DNA of 64,000 bases. Origin: Ariolimax columbianus (Eukaryota; Mollusca; Gastropoda; Stylommatophora; Arionidae). The translations under genes and the position numbers were made by a program. Below the pieces are notes generated by a model. That model saw only the letters and a program-made list of their open reading frames with translations. It was not told the DNA's origin and ran no database searches. Below, one piece after another: positions 57,613-64,000 of the stretch (position 1 is the stretch's first letter; every line of letters starts with the position of its first letter). Location of the stretch: positions 24,566,739 to 24,630,738 of the forward strand of contig JAVGWX010000011.1 in assembly GCA_036924085.1 (NCBI GenBank). Reading direction: 5' to 3'.

Positions 57613-57699
57613 TACAATTAATCTACCAGTCAATTGTGATAAAACGAATAAAGAGGCTAGGCAGTTCACTGCGAGTTACTGCAAGAGAAATCTGGAAAC

Positions 57700-58060
57700 A
57701 TATGGCCATCACAAATCCCAATGGTAATAATCAACCTCTTAAAGAAGAGAGAACAAACAACCATTTTCCGACTTCACACTCAACACGTACAACGTAACAG
57801 CCACTTGAACTCAACCAGAACATACTCCAGAGTGACAGCTGTGCAACATCCCTATGAAAATGTTGAACAACATATTTGTGAGTGTCCGGCGCATGTCAGT
57901 GTTGGGAAAGGGCTCTTCCTCTGAGGCCAGACTCATGAAACGCTTTGTACGGTACTAAACAACAGCTTGCAAACTCTTGCAGATATCACTTTATAGCATT
58001 GAACCAAATGGCAGGAGCCCACAGCCTGTTGGATCAATAACCAACCAATCAATCAACCAG
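57700..58060 (+). pseudogene. LINE RNase H tail and 3' end, different family
   Basis: The plus strand reads LLKKREQTTIFRLHTQHVQR, then HPYENVEQHICECPAHVSVG (His/Cys knuckle remnant), then after frame changes a CRYHFMALNQMAGAHSLLD-type ending at about 57970-58040. The 3' end is a CCAATCAATCAA-like repeat. The same ending is at 45865-45935. Confidence 0.75.
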
Positions 58061-58524
58061 ATATGAAGTCCAATAAAGCAACTTAAAGATGCCACAATTA
58101 TAAATGGGCGGTAGCTCAGAATAGATCGTTTAAGTGTTTTGGTACAATAAAGAATAAGAAACAATTTGAAGAATTTATTCACGTAATAGCATTTCCTGCT
58201 TGGCCTATTCTTTCCTAACTGGCATGCAGATCTTCACACATGTCTGGCCATTTTCTGAAGAATATGGCTGCCGTCACACATCTGTACGGCTTGCAATTTT
58301 TGCTTTGGCTTTGTTTATGTTGTGGATAGTTTATGTAAACATTTGTTTAAAATAAAAAAAAAAAATTTTTACTGGATACTGTCGGAGTGTTTGTGACCAT
58401 AAGGTGGATTTCGTTTTGTTTCTGTCCTGGTGCATTCTCTTAGGCTTTACCTAAATTTGTTTTTGCCAACTACTGACCTCAAATACCGCCAATAGTTACA
58501 ATTTAATTATTTTTACAAGCTTAT
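58061..58524. other. No recognisable gene
   Basis: AT-rich, with an A-run near 58355. Nothing supported. Confidence 0.5.
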
Positions 58525-58900
58525 ATGACTTTTTCCGTTTGTGTGGACTTCTTGAAATGACCAATGTTCATTTGTGTAGACATTTTGACTTAACATTTTC
58601 CGTTTGTGAGGATTTCTTGACATTGCCATTGTTTTTTTTGTGTGGACTTCTTGCCTTGACTATTGTCCTTTTATGTAAAATTCTAGACTTGAGTTTTGTC
58701 CGTTTGTGTGCACTTCTTGACTTAACCTTTGTCGTTTGTGTGGACATTTTGACTTAACCATTGTTCGTTTGTGTGGAGGCTTTGAATTAACCTTTGTCCG
58801 TTTGTGTAGACTTCCGTACTTGATCGTTGTATGTTTGCGTGGACTTTTTGGTATGACTGTTGTCTGTCTGAGTGGACTTCTTGACATGGCTCTTATCTCT
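58525..58900. repeat. Degenerate ~31-33 bp tandem repeat, about 12 copies
   Basis: CGTTTGTGTGGACTTCTTGA and related words recur throughout. Short frames on both strands follow the repeat. Confidence 0.88.
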
Positions 58901-59579
58901 GAACATTTTATATTTCTCTAATGTTAACAAACTTCCCCATAACGTAGAGAGCTGAAACTGTGTACACAGCTTCCACCAGTTATTCTATCAAAATATACCA
59001 ACAATTAAAAAACAAAACGGTAATACACAAATTCATCAACCAAACAATAATATGTAAAAAACATGACACTTTATGCAGTCCATTCTTCTCCTTCTATTCC
59101 ACACCCCTCACCCACCGAAAAAAGATAAATAAACTAAATAATAACAACAACAAAAATGTCTAAGTAATAAAAAAGGTTTGTACCGTAACAAAATTATGGT
59201 TTTTGTACGTTTGCTTGTTTCAAGATAAAGACAGACAACAGTAGGACTTGGAGTGAGAACAAAACGCCATTAAAGCGCCTCCCAGAATCACGTAACTCAC
59301 TCCCTCCTCCTCTTTCATATTCCCTAGTAGTCTCCTTGTCTTCTTTTTGCGATTGGCAGTTTCTGGTGGATAGCCTGCGTCATGTGTCATTCTCCATTGC
59401 GTTCCTTACGACAAACCTAGGAGGTTACAGTTTAATAGTTCTTTAGTTCCATTTCAGACCGAACTACACACAGGGCTGCTTCCATAAACACTGTAGGATG
59501 CAAGTATTTTTAATAAAGTTGGAAAAACTTTGATTGAACGGGTTCTGAAAAGTAAACATCAGTAACGGATTGAACACAA
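58901..59579. other. No recognisable gene
   Basis: AT-rich flank downstream of the second receptor. A TAATAACAACAACAAAAATG tract near 59138 and nothing else of note. Confidence 0.5.
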
Positions 59580-59795
59580 CCTACTTGATCTCTGTCAGAT
59601 ATCGCTAGAGACCTACCATCGAGAAGACGTATCGCTCCCATTTCGTGATTTTTATCAGGTATCATTATCGATTTACCGGCTTGGAGACGTACCACTGAAA
59701 GTTTTTTTATCTTTACCCCATATCACTAGAGACTTACCAGCGGAGGCACATTTTGCTCCAATATCTTTATCCTTGTCAGATACCATTAGCGACTT
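59580..59795 (-). repeat. 60-bp (20-codon) repeat of the receptor tail, four units
   Basis: Units start near 59600, 59660, 59721 and 59781 (TATCGCTAGAGAC, TATCATTATCGAT, TATCACTAGAGAC, TACCATTAGCGAC). On the minus strand successive units read KSLMVSDKDKD, KSLVIWGKDKK, KSIMIPDKNHE and RSLAISDRDQV. The single unit at the end of the intact receptor (KCLAISNKIKDK) is the likely ancestor. The spacing of 61 between units two and three shifts the frame, so the second receptor's frame stops there. Confidence 0.88.
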
Positions 59796-60817
59796 ACGCA
59801 CCACATTTCTAAATTTAGAGTTGACAGTAAGGTAGACAAACATGCTCATACAGGTTCCCAAAGTAGAACAGATAGATGTCACAATCGATAAAACGGTTCT
59901 CAGGTTTTGTTGGGCTCCCATAATCATGCCAGTAAATGTATGGTACACCGCAAGCGCCAAGTATCTGGGTATATTACAAGCTGTTAATGTAATTGCTAAA
60001 AGCAACACGGCTTTTACAAGTCTTCTTTCTCGTACAGTTAAGTTAGACGCCCGAGGCTGAACGTTGTCTTCCAGTTGTGGCGTGAGTGACTCGTTATTCC
60101 TGACTCTTGCTGACGCCTTTAGTGAGTATCCCATCCATATTGCGCACAAACTGACAACAGCATGTGACAGAAGAAGACCTGTTATACTAACTATTATATC
60201 GAATATCAGTTCAAAGTATGCAATTTTTTTACTGAAGATTACTGTTAAAACTTCACGTAATATTGGTGTAGAGTTTGTATTTGTAGACATGTGATTTTGT
60301 CTATCCAATCTAATTTATCTACAACGTATTTTGGAACATAAATACCCATATGTGCAGCACAGGTTGTCAATGTCACGACGACGCAGCGAAACCTTGTGAA
60401 GATCTGCTTAACTGTAAATGGAGAAACCACACAGAAACATCTCTCTATTGAAACCATGGCAGTGATCCAACTCGAAATACGGTAGATGGCGTTGATTATC
60501 AAGCCAACTGTAACGTAACCATTGGTCCAGAAATTAACAAGGCTGTTAGGCTGTATTATAACAACCATATACCCTACACTGATAACCAGATGTAGAATTC
60601 CGTGTATGCAGTGAACAAACGAGAGAGCAAACAGCCCAACACTCATGCTGTCTTTGAGACCAAGGTGAAGGAAAACAACAATATTGACGAGGTTAGTGAT
60701 AATTGCACAAAGAGAGACTAATCCTTTCACGATAATTGTCAATGAAAACTGAATTAATTTCATTTGGTCATCTTCTATAATTTGTGTGAGAGATATATCG
60801 TCGTTACATAAAGACAT
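59673..60817 (-). pseudogene. Second 7TM chemosensory-like receptor, one frameshift
   Basis: A paralogue of the receptor at 34.95-36.05 kb. From ATG 60817 it reads TM1 to TM4 (SLCAIITNLVNIVVFLHLGL, GLKDSMSVGLFALSFVHC, SIERCFCVVSPF) and breaks in extracellular loop 2 near 60300. The shifted frame carries TM5 to TM7 (GLLLSHAVVSLCAIWMGYSL, LTACNIPRYLALAVYHTF, MSMFVYLTVNSKFR). A 20-codon tail repeat follows. The ERC and NSKFR motifs match the first receptor. One frameshift is the only lesion seen in the 7TM core, so it is either a young pseudogene or a sequencing error in a working gene. No splice-site pair that would remove the shift is evident. Confidence 0.85.
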
Positions 60818-61351
60818 ATCTTCAATTCTCTGTATTTGGCTACTGCAAATTATTTTGTGTTCACCACTCTGATTGAGATAACAGTTACACTGGTTACAAT
60901 TTTTGAGACTGCAAACTGTCAGTGATACAAATTAATTATAGTCCCACTGAACAATGAAGCCATACATATTAAGACTATAAAATGCCACATACATAAATGC
61001 TAATTGCAATAAACAAACAGGAACGAGAGCTTCAGAACATAAACTAAAAATCACCTGACCATAAATTGTCATTTAACAATGCAAGTCCCACTCTCCGCAG
61101 ACTATAAACTGTCACCTATAAAATAAACCGAATCTAAATGGCGAGACTTTATATCCTGTAACATACACAAATATTATTCTCACCAAATTACACGAGATTG
61201 TAAAGTTTAATTGAAAAAATGCAAGTCTCGTTTTCAGGAAACTATAAACTTTCACATATATAGATATTTATATATAGATACACTCAACACAAAAGCCTGG
61301 AATAATAAACTGTTCCATATAAAATTGATACTCAAAGAACCGTTTAAAATT
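60818..61351. other. No recognisable gene; degenerate repeats
   Basis: Loose repeats with ACTATAAACTGTCACAT words about every 65-95 bases (60918-61265). It includes the presumed 5' flank of the second receptor. Confidence 0.55.
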
Positions 61352-61364
61352 AAATCATAGGTAC

Positions 61365-62059
61365 AGCAATTTCAGCGGAGGCAGAGGCACTGAGGGCGGC
61401 AGTGGAAGAAATGGTGACACACAATGAAAATGAAAGCCATATAGTCCTGCTTACAGATGCTCTCGCCGTAGTCCCAGCGCTAAAAAGCCAGAAAAACACT
61501 GAGCTTAATGACTTAAGAGCAGCACTCTGCAAACTGTGCCAGCAGTCCGCACCAAAAAGGGTTGTGGTACAGTGGGTCCCATCACACTGCAACATCCAAG
61601 GCAACGAGGAGGCAGACAGACTGGCAAAAGAAGGTGCAAGACTACCACAAACAGATACTAGTATGACGTACGGAGAGTCAAAACGGCTTATCAAAGCCAG
61701 ATACATGACCAAATGGGAAACCGAACATACTGGTTACACCAAAAACGATGCCTATTACCAGCTGAACCGAAGAGAGCAGGTCGTTGTCTTCAGACTTCGC
61801 ACTGGCCACAATAGACTGAGGTACCACCTATTCAACAAATATAAGATAGGTGGTACCGACGAATGCTCGTGCGGTACTGGTAAAATGACCGCTGAACATC
61901 TGCTGCAGAACTGCCCGACATACGAGGATCAGAGAGAGCAGATGTGGCCATCACCAGTGGAACTGCAAGACAAGCTCTATGGCAGTGGCGACAGCCTCAG
62001 GATGACCGCCGCTTTTTTCGAAAAAAATAATGGTTACTGTCTGACTGCGTACGAAGAAG
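61365..62059 (+). mobile_element. RNase H-bearing LINE, copy 4, with perfect TSD
   Basis: A 0.7-kb 5'-truncated copy of the 54-kb LINE in the opposite orientation, flanked by a perfect 13-bp duplication, AAATCATAGGTAC (61352-61364 and 62060-62072). One open frame (61402 to beyond the element) covers most of RNase H (LLTDALAV, WVPSHC, NEEADRLAKEGA) and the knuckle ECSCGTGKMTAEHLLQNC. The first catalytic Asp segment is lost. It ends GAAGAAG, a short (GAA)n tail. Confidence 0.96.
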
Positions 62060-62289
62060 AAATCATAGGTACGGCAGGGTTGCCTACTGTCGCCTTTCCT
62101 GTTCATGCTGGCAGTGGACTGGATTATGAAAGTAAAAACAAATGAGAGAAATGGAATTCCGTGGACCTTGAATAAACAGCTGGAGGACCTGTATTTTAGG
62201 ATGATATAGGCCTTCTGTCCCACGGCCAAAGGCAAAGGAAACTGGATAGACAGGATTATACCTCTAAACAAGTCGGTTTATAGATCCAC

Positions 62290-63230
62290 GAGGAAAAGAC
62301 AAAAATAATTAGGGTAAATGCAGCAAACACAGAACCAGTAAGAGAGGAATTCCACTGGAAGAGGAAGTGATATTTACATATCTAGGAAGTATCCTCAACA
62401 AGGAAGAAGAGGCACAGAGGATATTTTTTTTTTGTTGTTGTTTTTTGCGTTCGCCTTATTTTATCTATTCCCCAAGGCGTGTGTGCGTTACACTGTGGTT
62501 TTTATTTTGCGCCTGTCGGCCCAGTGCATTCGACTTCAGCATGCATTTTATGTAAGGGTCTGCTTCCTCCTGCATTTTCTAAGGGTTTGCTTCCCCGGGG
62601 TAACGGCCGGTGCTGTGATGGGGATCGAACCCAGCACCTTCTGGTTGTGAGCCGTGCCACTTAACCACTAGGCCACGCCGTCCCGCACAGAGGATATAAA
62701 AACAAGGATTCAAAACGCAAGAGTTGCATTCGGAATGTTGAAACCCAAATGGAACTGCAAGGAAATAACGAGGCAGACAAAAATAATAATTGTTCAATTT
62801 AAATGTGAAGCCAAGACTGCTGTATGGAGCGGAAACCTGGATGATGACCAAAGGCAATGGCAGGAGACTACAGGGTTTTGTCAACAGGGGCATGAGAAAG
62901 ATTCTTGATATAAAATAGTTTGACAAAGCTACAATCGACAGATTGTGGGAGAGAGCGGGACAAGATAAAGTGGAACAGCAAATCTTAGGTACAAAGTAGA
63001 GATGGATGGGTCATACATTAAGAAAGCCCCAGGCCAGTATCACCAGGCAATACCTGTCATGGAACACTCCAGGGAGGGAAGAGCCATAGGCAGACCATGG
63101 AATACACGACGACGAGATCTGGAGGCAAAAGTAAAGAAAACAAGAAAAAGCATGAAGGGAAAGATTGCACAGGACAGAGCTGCTTGGCCAGGGTTGATTG
63201 ATGGCCTATGCACCCCTGGGTGATAGAATG
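62290..63230 (+). pseudogene. LINE ORF2 C-terminal part, split by a SINE
   Basis: The plus strand reads VIFTYLGSILNKEEEAQR up to the SINE at 62425, then resumes at 62698 with KTRIQNARVAFGMLKPKW and NCKEITRQTKI. After frame changes come RLLYGAETWMM-type sequence, RKILDIK, and the tail MDGSYIKKAPGQYHQAI, RAIGRPWNTRRRDLEAKVKK, KIAQDRAAWPGLIDGLCTPG. This is the thumb and C-terminal tail of a CR1/RTE-type ORF2, with the usual ending GLCxxG. Palm and endonuclease are absent. 62073-62290 is unassigned. Confidence 0.87.
62425..62684 (-). mobile_element. tRNA-derived SINE family E, copy 2, perfect TSD
   Basis: A 260-bp SINE flanked by a perfect 13-bp target duplication, GCACAGAGGATAT (62412-62424 and 62685-62697). 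On the minus strand it begins GGGACGGCG, then a perfect A-box TGGCCTAGTGG and perfect B-box GGTTCGATCCC, then a non-tRNA body and an A-rich tail. It splits a LINE pseudogene. Its pol III boxes are intact, so it looks young. Confidence 0.96.
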
Positions 63231-63244
63231 AAAAAAAGAGAGTG

Positions 63245-63930
63245 TCTTTCTGGAGGGATTTCATTCTCCTCATGGTCTTGGTAGATGGAGTTCATTCTCC
63301 TCATGATCTTGTTAGAGGGAGTTTATTCTCCTCATGGTCTTGTTAGAGGGAGTTTATTCTCCTCATGGTCTTGGTAGATGGAGTTCATTCTCCTCATGGT
63401 CTTGTTAGAGGGAGTTTATTCTCCTCATGGTCTTGTTAGAGGGAGTTTATTCTCCTCATGGTCTTGGTAGATGGAGTTCATTCTCCTCATGGTCTTGTTA
63501 GAGGGAGTTTATTCTCCTCATGGTCTTGTTAGAGGGAGTTTATTCTCCTCATGGTCTTGTTAGAGGGAGTTTATTCTCCTCATGGTCTTGGTGGAGGGAG
63601 TTTATTCTCCTCACGGTCTTGTTAGAGGGAGTTTATTCACCTCATGGTCTTGGTAGACGGAGTTTATTCTCCTCATGGTCTTGTTAGAGGGAGTTTATTC
63701 ACCTCATGGTCTTGTTAGAGGGAGTTCATTCTCCTCATGGTCTTGGTAGACGGAGTTCATTCATCTCATGTTCTTGGTACGGCAACTTCTGTCTCCACTT
63801 TGTCTTGGTACGGCAACTTCTGTCTCCACTTTGTTTTGGTAGGGCAACTACTGTCTAACTGGTTCTTTGTACGGCAATTACTGTCTCTACTTTGTCTTAG
63901 AAGAGCAACCACTGTCTCAGGATGGTCTTG
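63245..63930. repeat. Two adjoining 31-bp minisatellites
   Basis: About 17 units of CTCCTCATGGTCTTGTTAGA then GGGAGTTTATT (63250-63770) pass into about five units of CTTGGTACGGCAACTTCTGT then CTCCACTTTGT (63772-63930). Both units are 31 bp and share a GTCTTGGTA-like start, so the second is probably a derivative of the first. Confidence 0.93.
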
Positions 63931-64000
63931 GCTAGAGACTTACTAGTGAGGACACGTAACACATATATTTCGTGTATCTTTATCACATCTCACTAGACAC
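63931..64000 (-). other. Receptor-tail repeat at the window edge
   Basis: GGCTAGAGACTTACTAGTGA (63930) and CTCACTAGACAC (63989) are 60 bp apart and align with the 60-bp tail units of the receptor at 59.6-59.8 kb, in the same orientation. This suggests the 3' end of a further receptor copy just beyond the window. Only about 70 bp are visible. Confidence 0.5.

Larger units (their letters stand above)
54184..57619 (-). mobile_element. RNase H-bearing LINE, longest copy (copy 2)
   Basis: A 3.44-kb non-LTR retrotransposon flanked by a perfect 12-bp target duplication, AATCTACCAGTC (54172-54183 and 57620-57631). From the 5' side it has an incomplete AP endonuclease, a complete RT, an RNase H and a C-x-C..H..C knuckle, ending in a (GAA)n tail. 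The 5' part of the endonuclease and any ORF1 are missing. One frameshift and one nonsense codon are the main lesions, so this is the youngest-looking LINE in the window. Domain order puts it in the I/jockey-related group that carries RNase H. Confidence 0.97.

Noticed and set aside
62590..62684. A functional tRNA gene
   Set aside because: A and B boxes are good, but the acceptor and anticodon arms do not pair properly and the sequence is the head of a SINE with target duplication.

Overview
The window is animal nuclear DNA: AT-rich, gene-poor, with no bacterial operons, and dominated by decayed transposons and tandem repeats. Two single-exon rhodopsin-like receptors resemble the expanded chemosensory receptors of gastropod molluscs. 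The LINE tails, tRNA-headed SINEs and mariner copies also fit a mollusc. My inference is a gastropod, possibly a heterobranch; no marker gene proves it.

Layout. 1-0.66 kb is microsatellite. 0.66-4.6 kb holds a decayed LINE and a 5'-truncated RNase H-bearing LINE with a perfect 14-bp target duplication. 6.15-20.4 kb is one minus-strand Tx1-like LINE (ORF1 tail, endonuclease, reverse transcriptase). Its endonuclease region is split by an 11.4-kb satellite of about 160 copies of a 71-bp unit, and that unit is itself a piece of the endonuclease gene. 20.4-23.3 kb holds a second, inverted 5' part of the same LINE. 23.3-34.5 kb carries LINE scraps, a mariner element with terminal inverted repeats, two SINEs, several minisatellites and a palindromic mariner fragment.

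34.95-36.05 kb is the one convincing intact gene, a 7-transmembrane receptor on the minus strand. 36.2-44.7 kb has a LINE inserted in a 15-bp array, a receptor relic, and an RTE-like LINE broken by two nested repeats. 44.7-53.6 kb is mostly interspersed repeats (families A to D below) and minisatellites. 53.6-57.6 kb is a 35-bp array carrying the longest RNase H-bearing LINE (endonuclease-RT-RNase H, 3.4 kb). 59.67-60.82 kb is a second receptor with a frameshift and a tandemly repeated tail. 61.4-63.2 kb has another RNase H LINE copy and an RT pseudogene split by a SINE. The right edge shows the repeat that marks the receptor tail, so a further receptor copy may lie just outside.

Family names used here are my own. 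A: ~330-bp repeat (20.6, 41.1, 44.1 kb). B: ~260-bp core plus a 37-bp minisatellite tail (30.0, 42.1, 47.7, 48.4 kb). C: ~300-340 bp (26.8, 36.2, 50.2 kb). D: ~500-bp repeat with a tRNA-like head (23.3, 46.5 kb). E: 260-bp tRNA-derived SINE (32.7, 62.4 kb). The main theme is the link between transposons and tandem repeats: LINE sequence that became a satellite, transposons that landed inside minisatellites, and transposon tails that expanded into minisatellites. Protein assignments come from motif recognition by eye, and copy numbers come from coordinates divided by unit length.
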